Assembly: GCA_045587185.1 (NCBI GenBank)
Contig: JAZNBS010000052.1
Coordinates: 1 to 24,054, forward strand
Direction: 5' to 3'
From: UMGS172 sp045587185
GTDB taxonomy: Bacteria; Bacillota; Clostridia; Oscillospirales; Acutalibacteraceae
Length of the DNA: 24,054 nucleotides
The notes below the pieces were generated by a model. The model did no database searches. It saw only the letters and a program-made list of their open reading frames with translations, and was not told the origin of the DNA. Position numbers and translations under genes: made by a program. Shown in pieces: positions 13,716 to 22,290 of the stretch. Each line of letters opens with the position of its first letter. The stretch's first letter is position 1.

Positions 13716-16700
13716 TTATGCATCAATAGTGGATACGCAGAGAGTGGTCTCTTCCAAAACGTCAAGCAGAACCTTGACGGTATCAAGTGCTGTGAAGATG
13801 GTGACATTATTCTCGGTCGCCAACTGTCTAATCTGATGACCGTCGTTTCCGTTGTTGGTGTCACCTGGGTCCTTGGTGTTGATAACATAAGCAATGTGAC
13901 CCTGACGGAGTGCATCGGGAATCTCCTCGCAACCGTCACTTATCTTGCCAAGAACGTGGGTGCGGATGCCGTTTTTCTTAAGGAATTCTGCGGTACCCGT
14001 TGTTGCCTCGATATTAAATCCAAGATTGTAGAAACGGCGAATAAGCGGCAGTGCTTCCTCTTTATCGCGGTCGGCAATGGTTGCAAAAACAGTGCCATAG
14101 TTCTGCAAATGCATACCCGAAGCCTGCAAAGCCTTATAAAGTGCTCGGTTCAGTTTATCGTCATAACCGATAGCCTCACCGGTGGACTTCATTTCGGGTG
14201 AGAGGTAAGCATCAAGTCCTCGAATCTTATTGAATGAGAACACAGGAGCCTTTGCATACCAACGTTTTTTCTCCTCGGGATAGATGTCAAATATTCCTTG
14301 CTCTTTAAGGCTCTTACCCATTATACACTCGGTTGCAATGTCAGCCAAACTGTAACCCGTTGCTTTGGAAAGGAACGGAACAGTTCTTGATGAACGGGGA
14401 TTGACTTCAATGATAAATACGTTATCTTCCTTATCAACAATGAACTGAATGTTATAAAGTCCAACAATGCCGATTCCAAGACCGAGTTTTTTGGCATACT
14501 GCAAGATAATGCCCTTGACCTTATCGGAGATACTGAACGAGGGATAAACGCTTATCGAGTCACCCGAGTGAACACCCGTACGCTCAACAAGTTCCATAAT
14601 GCCCGGGACGAAAACATTGCGCCCGTCACAAATAGCGTCAATTTCAACCTCACGTCCCTCGATGTACTTATCAACAAGAACGGGCTTGTCCTCATCAATT
14701 TCAACGGCGGTCTTGAGGTAGTGGCGGAGTTGCTCCTCATTGGCAACAATCTGCATTGCTCTTCCACCCAAAACAAAACTGGGACGCACAAGAACAGGAT
14801 AGCCTATCTCTGCGGCGGCCTTGATACCGTCTTCTATCTTGGTAACGGCCTGACCCTTTGCTCTGGGAATATCAAGTTCATTGAGAAGATTTTCAAATGC
14901 GTTTCGGTCTTCTGCCTTGTCAATAGCGGCACAGTCAGTACCAATTATTTTGACACCGCGGTCACTGAGAGGCTGAGCAAGGTTAATGGCAGTCTGACCG
15001 CCCAATGATGCAACAACACCCTCAGGTTTCTCAAACTCGATAATATTCATAACATCTTCGGGTGTAAGCGGTTCAAAGTAAAGTTTGTCAGCGGTGGTAT
15101 AGTCGGTCGAAACGGTTTCGGGGTTGTTGTTAATTATGATAGCCTCGTAACCCGAGTTTTTGATGGTGGTTACTGCGTGGACGGTTGAGTAGTCAAATTC
15201 AACACCCTGGCCGATACGGATGGGACCCGCACCGAGAACAACCAACTTTTTCTTATCGGTCAGCACCGATGCATTTTCGTCGGAATAAGACGAGTAGAAA
15301 TAAGGAATATATGCACCTGTGTGACAGGTATCTACCATTTTAAACACGGGGTGCAGATTATTTTGCTTACGGAAATTGTAAACATCAAGTTCGTCGCACT
15401 TCCACATACGGGCAACATATTTATCACTGAAGCCCATCTTCTTGGCGGCAAGCAGAGTGTCCTTATCCTTGACGTTTTCTTTGAGGGTTTCTTCCATATC
15501 AACAATTTTTTTGATGGACTCAAGGAAGAAAGGAGTTATCATAGTAATATCATGAATTTCTTCGATAGACGTGCCGCGAGAAAGCAGTTCTGCTATAGCA
15601 AAAATATTATCTGAACGGAACTCCTTGATATAATCTTTGAGTTCGTCCTCGGTCATATTGTCAAACTTTGCGTGATAGATGTGGTTTACACCAACCTCAA
15701 GCGAACGGGTTCCCTTCAAAAGTGCTTCCTCAAGATTAGAACCGATGCCCATAACTTCACCCGTTGCCTTCATCTGGGTGCCGAGCTTGTTGGGAGCAGA
15801 GGTAAACTTATCAAACGGGAATCGGGGAAGTTTTGCAATAACATAGTCAAGTTGAGGCTCAAATGCGGCATTGGTGTTGGCAATCTTAATATCCTCCAAA
15901 GCCATACCTACGGCAATTTTTGCGGTGACGCGTGCAATGGGGTAACCCGAAGCCTTTGAAGCCAAAGCCGAAGAACGTGAAACTCTGGGGTTAACTTCGA
16001 TAAGATAATACTCACTCGAATGGGGGTTCAATGCAAACTGAACGTTACATCCACCCTCAATCTTAAGTTCTTTAATGAGTTTGATTGCGCTGTCGTTAAG
16101 CATCTTAAGGTCGTGGTCATTCAAAGTCATAATAGGCGCTACGACCAATGAGTCACCTGTGTGAACACCGACGGGGTCGATATTTTCCATACCGCAGATG
16201 GTGATAGCGTGGTCATTTGAGTCACGCATAACCTCGAATTCGATTTCCTTATAACCGCGGACGCTTTTTTCAATAAGAACCTGTGAAACGGGAGAAAGTT
16301 TAAATGCGTTAAGACCTATTTCAATAAGTTCTCCCTCATTGTTGGCAAAACCGCCGCCTGTACCACCCAAAGTAAATGCAGGACGCAATACTACAGGGTA
16401 ACCGATTCTTTCAGCGGCCTCTTTTGCTTGTTCAATATTATAGGTGATTTCGGAAGGAATGGTGGGTTCGCCGATAGACTGGCAAAGTTCCTTGAAAAGT
16501 TCACGGTCTTCAGCACGTTCTATACTCTCGCTCGAAGTACCAAGCAGTTCGACACCGCACTCTTTGAGTACGCCTTTCTTTTCAAGTTGCATTGCGAGAT
16601 TCAAACCTGTCTGACCGCCGATGCCGGGAACGATAGCATCGGGACGCTCGTAACGGAGAATCTTAGCCATATATTCCAAAGTCAACGGTTCCATATAAAC

Positions 16701-16889
16701 CTTGTCGGCAATGGTGGTATCGGTCATAATGGTGGCAGGGTTGGAGTTACAAAGGACAACCTCGTAACCCTCCTCTTTCAATGCCAGACAGGCTTGAGTT
16801 CCTGCATAGTCAAACTCGGCAGCCTGACCGATAACGATAGGACCCGAGCCAATAATAAGAATCTTTTTGATGTCTGTTCTCTTTGCCAT
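13716..16889 (-). CDS. carB: Carbamoyl-phosphate synthase, large subunit
   Basis: Makes carbamoyl phosphate from bicarbonate, ammonia and two ATP. It is 1057 residues, normal for the family. Two ATP-grasp halves are visible: the first from KILIIGSGPIVIGQAAEFDY with GGTGGGFA, the second from VVLGAGPIRIGQGVEFDYS with VLGGRAM. The C-terminal MGS-like allosteric domain follows (about 930-1057). ATG at 16889 is chosen because GGAGG lies 8 nt upstream; a TTG at 16904 would overlap that site. CarB normally works with the glutaminase CarA, whose gene usually lies directly before carB. Here pyrC is in that place, 33 nt upstream, and carA is not in the window. Both halves look intact, so I infer carA lies elsewhere. 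Confidence 0.97.
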   Translation of the reverse strand: MAKRTDIKKILIIGSGPIVIGQAAEFDYAGTQACLALKEEGYEVVLCNSNPATIMTDTTIADKVYMEPLTLEYMAKILRYERPDAIVPGIGGQTGLNLAMQLEKKGVLKECGVELLGTSSESIERAEDRELFKELCQSIGEPTIPSEITYNIEQAKEAAERIGYPVVLRPAFTLGGTGGGFANNEGELIEIGLNAFKLSPVSQVLIEKSVRGYKEIEFEVMRDSNDHAITICGMENIDPVGVHTGDSLVVAPIMTLNDHDLKMLNDSAIKLIKELKIEGGCNVQFALNPHSSEYYLIEVNPRVSRSSALASKASGYPIARVTAKIAVGMALEDIKIANTNAAFEPQLDYVIAKLPRFPFDKFTSAPNKLGTQMKATGEVMGIGSNLEEALLKGTRSLEVGVNHIYHAKFDNMTEDELKDYIKEFRSDNIFAIAELLSRGTSIEEIHDITMITPFFLESIKKIVDMEETLKENVKDKDTLLAAKKMGFSDKYVARMWKCDELDVYNFRKQNNLHPVFKMVDTCHTGAYIPYFYSSYSDENASVLTDKKKLVVLGAGPIRIGQGVEFDYSTVHAVTTIKNSGYEAIIINNNPETVSTDYTTADKLYFEPLTPEDVMNIIEFEKPEGVVASLGGQTAINLAQPLSDRGVKIIGTDCAAIDKAEDRNAFENLLNELDIPRAKGQAVTKIEDGIKAAAEIGYPVLVRPSFVLGGRAMQIVANEEQLRHYLKTAVEIDEDKPVLVDKYIEGREVEIDAICDGRNVFVPGIMELVERTGVHSGDSISVYPSFSISDKVKGIILQYAKKLGLGIGIVGLYNIQFIVDKEDNVFIIEVNPRSSRTVPFLSKATGYSLADIATECIMGKSLKEQGIFDIYPEEKKRWYAKAPVFSFNKIRGLDAYLSPEMKSTGEAIGYDDKLNRALYKALQASGMHLQNYGTVFATIADRDKEEALPLIRRFYNLGFNIEATTGTAEFLKKNGIRTHVLGKISDGCEEIPDALRQGHIAYVINTKDPGDTNNGNDGHQIRQLATENNVTIFTALDTVKVLLDVLEETTLCVSTIDA

Positions 16890-16922
16890 TTTTTCTTCCT
16901 CCAAAATCTATATCAATTATAT

Positions 16923-18143
16923 TTAAAACTGCTTTGCGTGGTAAACAACCTTGCCGTCACACACCGTAAGAAGACATTTACCATATACCTTTTTACCCTT
17001 GAACGGAGTACTCTTGCCCATTGAAACAAACTGTTCGGGGTCAATCTCATGTTCCTCGTTCACATCAAAGACACATATATCTTCTGTTTCGGGCAGACCG
17101 AAACGTTTTCTCGGATTTATTGACATCAGTTCAACCAATCTTTCAAGTGTAATGATGCCCGTCTTAACAAATTCGGTGTACATAACCGCAAAGGCCGTTT
17201 CAAGTCCGACAACACCCATAAGACTTTTTTCAAGCCCTCTGCTCTTTTCCTCTGCGCTGTGAGGTGCGTGGTCGGTCGCTATCATATCGATAGTGCCGTC
17301 CTTTATGCCCTCAATAAGCGCAAGCCTGTCCTCTTTTGAACGCAAGGGCGGATTCATCTTAAAACGCGCATCCTCTTGCAGGTCACTATCGTCAAGCACG
17401 AGGTAATGCGGACCCGTTTCACAGGTTATGTCCACACCCTCTGCCTTGGCTTTACGTATCAATTCTACGCTTTCTTTACACGACACATGGCAAACGTGAT
17501 AACTGCAACCTGTTTCTTTAACCAACTCAATATCACGCTTGATGGGACCCCATTCACTTTCACTGCAGATACCTCTGTGCCCGTGGGCTTTGGCATATTC
17601 ACCGTCGTGAATATATCCGCCGAAAAGCAGTGAATTATCCTCACAATGTGCCACAATCATTTTCCCGAGTTCTTTGGCTTTGAGCATTGCACAACGCATC
17701 ATTTCTTTTGACTGCACACCGCGTCCGTCATCAGAAAAAGCAATGCAAAGCGGTGCCAAGCCATCAAAATCCGCAAGTTTTTCACCCATTTGACCAACCG
17801 TGATAGATGCATAAGGATGAACGCGTATACAGGAATCTTTTTCAATTATTTGGAGTTGTTGTTTGATGTTTTCAACACTGTCCGGTACGGGATTTAAGTT
17901 GGGCATTGATAACACATCGGTGTATCCTCCCCTTGCCGCGGCACGTGTTCCCGTTTTAATCGTTTCTTTATAAAAAAATCCCGGCTCTCGAAGATGTACG
18001 TGTACATCACAAAAAGCCGGAACAACAACACCATTAAAAATAGAAATAGCGGCACCGTCACCGTCGGAAACAATTTGTCTCTCGTCGGTTCTAACCGCTG
18101 TGCCGCTAATTATTTCAAGACAGTTTTTAATGATAACTCCCAT
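16923..18143 (-). CDS. pyrC: Dihydroorotase (class I)
   Basis: Cyclises carbamoyl aspartate to dihydroorotate, the third pathway step. It is 406 residues of the amidohydrolase superfamily. DVHVHLREPG (46-55) holds the first metal pair, His48 and His50. Later metal-site motifs are VAHCEDN, HVCHVS and the catalytic ATDHAPH. Length and the GGYTDVLSMPN signature match the Bacillus-type class I enzyme. GGAG lies just before the ATG. It is the first gene of the operon, following a leader with an attenuator-like terminator. Confidence 0.95.
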   Translation of the reverse strand: MGVIIKNCLEIISGTAVRTDERQIVSDGDGAAISIFNGVVVPAFCDVHVHLREPGFFYKETIKTGTRAAARGGYTDVLSMPNLNPVPDSVENIKQQLQIIEKDSCIRVHPYASITVGQMGEKLADFDGLAPLCIAFSDDGRGVQSKEMMRCAMLKAKELGKMIVAHCEDNSLLFGGYIHDGEYAKAHGHRGICSESEWGPIKRDIELVKETGCSYHVCHVSCKESVELIRKAKAEGVDITCETGPHYLVLDDSDLQEDARFKMNPPLRSKEDRLALIEGIKDGTIDMIATDHAPHSAEEKSRGLEKSLMGVVGLETAFAVMYTEFVKTGIITLERLVELMSINPRKRFGLPETEDICVFDVNEEHEIDPEQFVSMGKSTPFKGKKVYGKCLLTVCDGKVVYHAKQF

Positions 18144-18171
18144 TGGTGTCTCCTTGGTATCTTCTTATAAA

Positions 18172-18197
18172 AAGCCCTGCCACCATTGGCAAGGCTT
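18172..18197 (-). terminator. Leader terminator (attenuator) upstream of pyrC
   Basis: A hairpin of ten pairs with one mismatch (AAGCC-c-TGCCA / TGGCA-a-GGCTT) and a 4-nt loop, followed on the minus strand by TTTTTAT. It lies between the pyr promoter (18253-18281) and the pyrC ATG (18143), so it must be bypassed for operon expression. It may also end transcripts from the glycosyltransferase upstream. Confidence 0.8.
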
Positions 18198-18236
18198 GAA
18201 AGACATTTTCAAAATCTTGCCGGCGCAAAGCCCTTG
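18190..18236 (-). promoter_or_regulatory. Candidate antiterminator in the pyr leader
   Basis: CAAGGGCTT (18236-18228) can pair with AAGCCTTG (18197-18190): eight pairs with one bulged G. The second arm is the 5' arm of the terminator, so the two folds exclude each other. No PyrR-binding consensus (AGUCC-AGAGAGGCU-like) is seen, so the signal sensed is unknown. Confidence 0.55.
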
Positions 18237-18252
18237 AAGATTTATTTTGATT

Positions 18253-18281
18253 ATATTACCACAAAGCATTCCGTTTGTCAA
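18253..18281 (-). promoter_or_regulatory. Promoter of the pyr operon
   Basis: Minus strand: TTGACA (18276-18281), 17-nt spacer, TAATAT (18253-18258). A small dyad TTGTC-N7-GACAA (18275-18291) overlaps the -35 box. The leader to pyrC is about 100 nt. Confidence 0.8.
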
Positions 18282-18309
18282 GAGCAGACAAGCATTTGAA
18301 AACTATTTT

Positions 18310-19275
18310 TTACATCTTTTTTCGATACAAAAAATCCCCTGCAAAAACTCTTACGGCACCTTTAAGACTTCCGTGGTAACATTTGTAGTTTTGAAGAGCG
18401 AAAAAGCACCTAAAAAACCGCATACAACCACCGTTTTTAAGGTAATCAACCCTTTTTCGTTCAAACGATATGTGCTCTTTTACTTTTTTGATTAAACATT
18501 CGGTCATATTTGGGTAACTGTCAGCATTTTCCAACACGAAAAGGTGACCGTCAACCGAACACTCCAAAGCCTCAATTCGCTTTTGCAATGCTGTGTTGCC
18601 ATATTTCCTATCGCCAAAAGAGGTATTTTCTCCGTGACAGCGGTAACTCATCAGTACGCGGTTCAGAACACCGCATTTACCCACCAAAGCGGCAGTAAAG
18701 GTCACCAACCAATCGTGCGACAACAGACCTTTTAAATCAATCGGCGTAATAAAGCCTAAAAGTTCTCGCCTAAAACCTAGCGAACAACCTCTGATAAATG
18801 ACCTGCCCACAAATTTCTGTGCATCAAAAATATCGATACTATCATCGTTTTTGGTGAACAATACACCGATATTTTCGGCAGAGCCGATTTTATTGCCCTT
18901 GCTGTCAATAAGGTCGCACGCACAACAAATGGCCTTTAACTCATCATCATTCTGCAACACCTTGGTCATAGTTTCAAGTTTTTCCTTATGCCACAAATCG
19001 TCCTGGTCTGAGAAAAACACAAAGTCACCCTTGGTTTGCATTGCGCCCTCAAGAAAATTTTTGCAATAACCTTTGTTGTGCTTATTTTTAATGAGTTTCC
19101 AACTGTTAAGGCTGTTTTCTTCAATAAATCTGCTCACCGTTTCAACAGTAGCATCAGTCGAGCCGTCATCAAAAATCAGAACCTCGTCCGCAGTCAAGGT
19201 CTGGTCAAGAATAGAACGAAGCTGCGCTTCGATATATTTCTCACCGTTATAGGTTGCAACAACCACCGAAACCAT
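18310..19275 (-). CDS. Family 2 glycosyltransferase, paralogue of the one at 2169-3155
   Basis: A 321-residue GT-A transferase. It carries SVVVATYNGEKYI, FDDGSTDAT (about 35-43) and SDQDDLWH (89-96). It shares NKGYCKNF, HDW and YRCHGENT with matching segments of the other gene, so the two are related copies. A GGGGG run lies 8 nt before the ATG. It lies 30 nt after another GT2 gene and ends 29 nt before the pyr -35 box. Likely role: adding a sugar to a surface polysaccharide that uses the dTDP-sugar from the nearby rmlA. The specificity is unknown. Confidence 0.88.
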   Translation of the reverse strand: MVSVVVATYNGEKYIEAQLRSILDQTLTADEVLIFDDGSTDATVETVSRFIEENSLNSWKLIKNKHNKGYCKNFLEGAMQTKGDFVFFSDQDDLWHKEKLETMTKVLQNDDELKAICCACDLIDSKGNKIGSAENIGVLFTKNDDSIDIFDAQKFVGRSFIRGCSLGFRRELLGFITPIDLKGLLSHDWLVTFTAALVGKCGVLNRVLMSYRCHGENTSFGDRKYGNTALQKRIEALECSVDGHLFVLENADSYPNMTECLIKKVKEHISFERKRVDYLKNGGCMRFFRCFFALQNYKCYHGSLKGAVRVFAGDFLYRKKM

Positions 19276-19305
19276 AACCTCGTCCCCCTGTTCTCATAAT
19301 TGTTA

Positions 19306-20340
19306 CTATTTAACTTTGGCAAAAAGAGTTGCTGCCCGACTTTTCATATAATGTATTCCCTTGCAATAAAACCTGTTGAGCCACAGCCAACCTAACCTTG
19401 CAACAAACACCGTCAAAGCGTCAGACCTGCCGATACCTTTTGCATTCTTGGCGCATTGCTTGAATTTTTGACTTGAAAACTCCTCTTTAAAAAGAAGTTT
19501 TCGTTCCCTTTTGGAGAATTCATTGCTGTCAAAAGAATTTGCTAGTGCGGAATAGACATTTTTTATATAATAAAGTTCAACAAACCGCTTGACATCAGAG
19601 TCTGCCATCGCGCAGAATTCAGCCAACTGTTCATAACGCCTTTTGAGGTCATTAAGTTTGCGTGGGTCGAATTTTTTTGTAATACTGCCATTACTCCTCT
19701 GAATGTAGTGATAAAAGCAATCAGGCAATACGGAAACTTTTGGCGAACACTCAAGGAAAGATATCACAAAAGCGGTATCCTCAAACAATTCACCAACCCG
19801 CATCAAAAGTCCGTTTTCTGCTATCACGCTTCTTTTGAACAGTTTGTTCCAACTTGCATCAAAAATGAACTTCGACTTAAGCCCCACAATACCGCCAAAT
19901 AATTCTTCACGTGTCATATAAACGGCACGCGGTTGCGAAACTGCAATACTGCTAACCGTACCGTCAGGTTGCTCGGTATCGTGAAAATAGCCGCACATAA
20001 CCATATCTGTGCCGTCGGTTTCAATGGCTCTCAACATTATTTCAAACGCCATTCCATCAACCTTATCATCGGCATCACAGAAAGCGATAAAATCACCTTG
20101 AGCCTCTTTTATGCCTACGTTTCGGGCATTACTTAAGCCACCGTTTTCAATATTTACCAATCGGACTCTTTTATCTTCTTGGCAGAATTGCGACGCGACG
20201 GCCTGCGTCTCATCACGCGAGCCGTCGTTCACTATTATAAGTTCTAAATCTCCCTGTGTCTGCCCAAGGACCGACTGCACAGCGGCACTCAAGGTTTCCT
20301 CAGCGTTATAGGCACAAAGAATAACACTGATTTTCGGCAT
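19306..20340 (-). CDS. Family 2 glycosyltransferase (EpsJ/WcaA-like)
   Basis: 344 residues. SVILCAYNAEETL, IVNDGSRDET (36-45), ENGGLSNARN and CDADDK (88-93) are hallmark GT2 motifs (nucleotide-binding Asp and the DXD metal site). WNKLFKR in the middle is common in EPS transferases. The rest is basic and helical with no clear membrane span. The ATG shares its A with the rmlA stop (TGATG), so translation is coupled to rmlA, which ties this enzyme to dTDP-sugar use. Donor and acceptor are unknown. Confidence 0.88.
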   Translation of the reverse strand: MPKISVILCAYNAEETLSAAVQSVLGQTQGDLELIIVNDGSRDETQAVASQFCQEDKRVRLVNIENGGLSNARNVGIKEAQGDFIAFCDADDKVDGMAFEIMLRAIETDGTDMVMCGYFHDTEQPDGTVSSIAVSQPRAVYMTREELFGGIVGLKSKFIFDASWNKLFKRSVIAENGLLMRVGELFEDTAFVISFLECSPKVSVLPDCFYHYIQRSNGSITKKFDPRKLNDLKRRYEQLAEFCAMADSDVKRFVELYYIKNVYSALANSFDSNEFSKRERKLLFKEEFSSQKFKQCAKNAKGIGRSDALTVFVARLGWLWLNRFYCKGIHYMKSRAATLFAKVK

Positions 20341-21218
20341 CAGTGGATAAACTTTCCTTCGGCGGCATTCTTGAGATGCTGACCGTATCGTGATTTCCCA
20401 TATTTTTCAGCCGACTCAAGCAACTTCTCCTTGGTTATCCAGCCGTTTTCATATGCAATTTCCTCAATAGCCGAAATCTTTACCGACTGTCTTGTTTCAA
20501 TTACCTTGACAAATTCCGAAGCCTCGTTCAAAGCGTCAATGGTACCTGTATCAAGCCATGCAAAACCACGTCCCAGACGAACAACGTCAAGACTTCCCTC
20601 TTCAAGATACATCTTGTTAAGGTCGGTTATTTCAAGTTCACCGCGTGCCGACGGCTTAATTCCCTTGGCAAACTCGCAAACACGGTTGTCATAAAAATAC
20701 AAGCCCGTCACACAGTAGTTGGACTTCGGGCACTTCGGTTTCTCCTCAATAGAAACCGCTTTTCCGTTTTCATCAAACTCAACAATACCGAAACGCTCAG
20801 GGTCGTTAACATAGTAACCGAAAACGGTCGCTCCCGTTTCTTTTGAGGCGGCCTGTTTCAACGTTTTCTTGAATCCGTGACCGTAGAAAATATTGTCACC
20901 TAAAATCATTGCGCAACTATCCCCCGCAATAAATTCCTCGCCAATCAAAAAGGCCTGTGCAAGTCCGTCGGGAGAGGGTTGAACCTTATAAGAAAGGTTG
21001 ATACCGTAAGCAGAACCGTCACCAAGCAGACGCTCGAAATTAGGAAGGTCGGTAGGGGTGGAAATGATAAGAATATCTTTGATGCCTGCCAACATAAGTG
21101 TTGACAGAGGATAGTATATCATCGGCTTGTCATAAACGGGCAGAAGTTGTTTTGATGTAACCATTGTCAGAGGGTAAAGGCGAGTACCTGAACCGCCGGC
21201 AAGAATAATACCCTTCAT
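20340..21218 (-). CDS. rfbA: Glucose-1-phosphate thymidylyltransferase
   Basis: Forms dTDP-glucose from dTTP and glucose-1-phosphate, the first step to dTDP-rhamnose and related sugars (also called rmlA). The 292 residues match the family. GIILAGGSGTRLYPLT (3-18) is the nucleotide-binding loop, KQLLPVYDKPMIYYPLS the substrate site, LGDNIFYG the metal Asp segment, and EEKP, then WLDTGT complete the sugar site. GGAGG precedes the ATG. It stands 34 nt after the cyclophilin lipoprotein and overlaps a glycosyltransferase. rmlB, rmlC and rmlD are not in the window. Confidence 0.95.
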   Translation of the reverse strand: MKGIILAGGSGTRLYPLTMVTSKQLLPVYDKPMIYYPLSTLMLAGIKDILIISTPTDLPNFERLLGDGSAYGINLSYKVQPSPDGLAQAFLIGEEFIAGDSCAMILGDNIFYGHGFKKTLKQAASKETGATVFGYYVNDPERFGIVEFDENGKAVSIEEKPKCPKSNYCVTGLYFYDNRVCEFAKGIKPSARGELEITDLNKMYLEEGSLDVVRLGRGFAWLDTGTIDALNEASEFVKVIETRQSVKISAIEEIAYENGWITKEKLLESAEKYGKSRYGQHLKNAAEGKFIH

Positions 21219-21252
21219 AAATAGACCTCCTCATTATTGTCAAACGTTGGGT

Positions 21253-22272
21253 TTAAGGTACAATGACACTGGATGATTTATCCGGTTCTATATCCTCGGC
21301 AAGTGCAAGAATTTCTGCGGTAACAGCCGTTGTGTAAGCCTTGGTGATATAAACGGTCTCCAACGGCTTGCTTGTTGTAGTATCCACCTCGACAGATGCA
21401 ATTTCATCAACAACACTTATGCCCGAGAAAACCTGAGCAAAGACCGAATGTCCGCCGTGACCGCGTTTGAATGCGCCGTCAAGATGGATGTTTCCGCCAT
21501 ACTTTTTATAAAGTTCCCACGCCTCATTCGAAACATCGTCACTGAATATCATATTTTTGCCTATGTATGCATCAATGACACCCTTGACATAGCTTTCCGC
21601 ATCGGGATACTCGTCTTTGAGTTCATCCTTATAGGTCTCGTACTCCTGCTTCAATGCATCGGCATTGGCGTCATAAAAACTGTCATACATAGTCGAATAA
21701 CTATAATTAACCCTGCTCACAGGGGTTTTGCACTGATTGATAAAAAACTGACTGCCGTTGGTATTGGCGCCTGAGTTAGCCATTGAAAGCGAACCGCGTA
21801 TGTTTAGCAAGTTCGCATTGAATTCATCCTCAAAGTTTCCGCCCCAGACACTTTCACCGCCTGTTCCGGTACCCTTGGGGTCACCGCCCTGAATCATAAA
21901 ATCATTAATAACGCGGTGGAATGTAATTCCGTCATAGTAACCGGCTTCAACAAGTCCCACGAAGTTGGTAACGGTGATAGGCGCACTTTCAGGGAACAGA
22001 CGCATATAAATGTTGCCCTTGGTGGTTTCAAAAACAACTATCTTCTCACCCACCTCGGGGAGTTCAAGTTGGAAACCAACGGGGTCATCAGTTCTCGAAC
22101 CGTTCTCCCCTACCTCAACTTTGGCAGGCTTTTGAGGAGGATTTGCCGGCAGTTTGCCCATTGTTGCACTGACTTTATTGTCAGAATTATTTGAACCTGT
22201 ATTTTTATTTCCACAAGCGCTAAGGCTCAACACAAGTACAAGTGTTAAAACAAGTGCAAGAATTCTTTTCAT
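21253..22272 (-). CDS. Cyclophilin-type peptidyl-prolyl isomerase lipoprotein
   Basis: 339 residues. The signal peptide ends in a lipobox, LSACG, with the lipidated Cys20, so it acts on the outer face of the membrane. After a low-complexity linker comes a cyclophilin domain with FHRVINDFMIQGGDP (118-132) and GSQFFIN (173-179). About 90 residues rich in Tyr, Glu and Lys (roughly 181-270) then interrupt the domain before GGHSVFAQVF and the final strands. The next gene encodes the same fold without this insertion. Extracytoplasmic cyclophilins help fold secreted proteins. It follows the cytosolic cyclophilin by 18 nt, probably in one operon. Confidence 0.92.
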   Translation of the reverse strand: MKRILALVLTLVLVLSLSACGNKNTGSNNSDNKVSATMGKLPANPPQKPAKVEVGENGSRTDDPVGFQLELPEVGEKIVVFETTKGNIYMRLFPESAPITVTNFVGLVEAGYYDGITFHRVINDFMIQGGDPKGTGTGGESVWGGNFEDEFNANLLNIRGSLSMANSGANTNGSQFFINQCKTPVSRVNYSYSTMYDSFYDANADALKQEYETYKDELKDEYPDAESYVKGVIDAYIGKNMIFSDDVSNEAWELYKKYGGNIHLDGAFKRGHGGHSVFAQVFSGISVVDEIASVEVDTTTSKPLETVYITKAYTTAVTAEILALAEDIEPDKSSSVIVP

Positions 22273-22290
22273 TTTTCCAACTCCTTAAAT

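Noticed and set aside
18165..18206. A 13-codon leader ORF (MSFKPCQWWQGFL) overlapping the pyr leader terminator.
   Set aside because: It has no ribosome site and no run of codons tied to pyrimidines. It arises from the terminator sequence itself, so a leader peptide is not supported.
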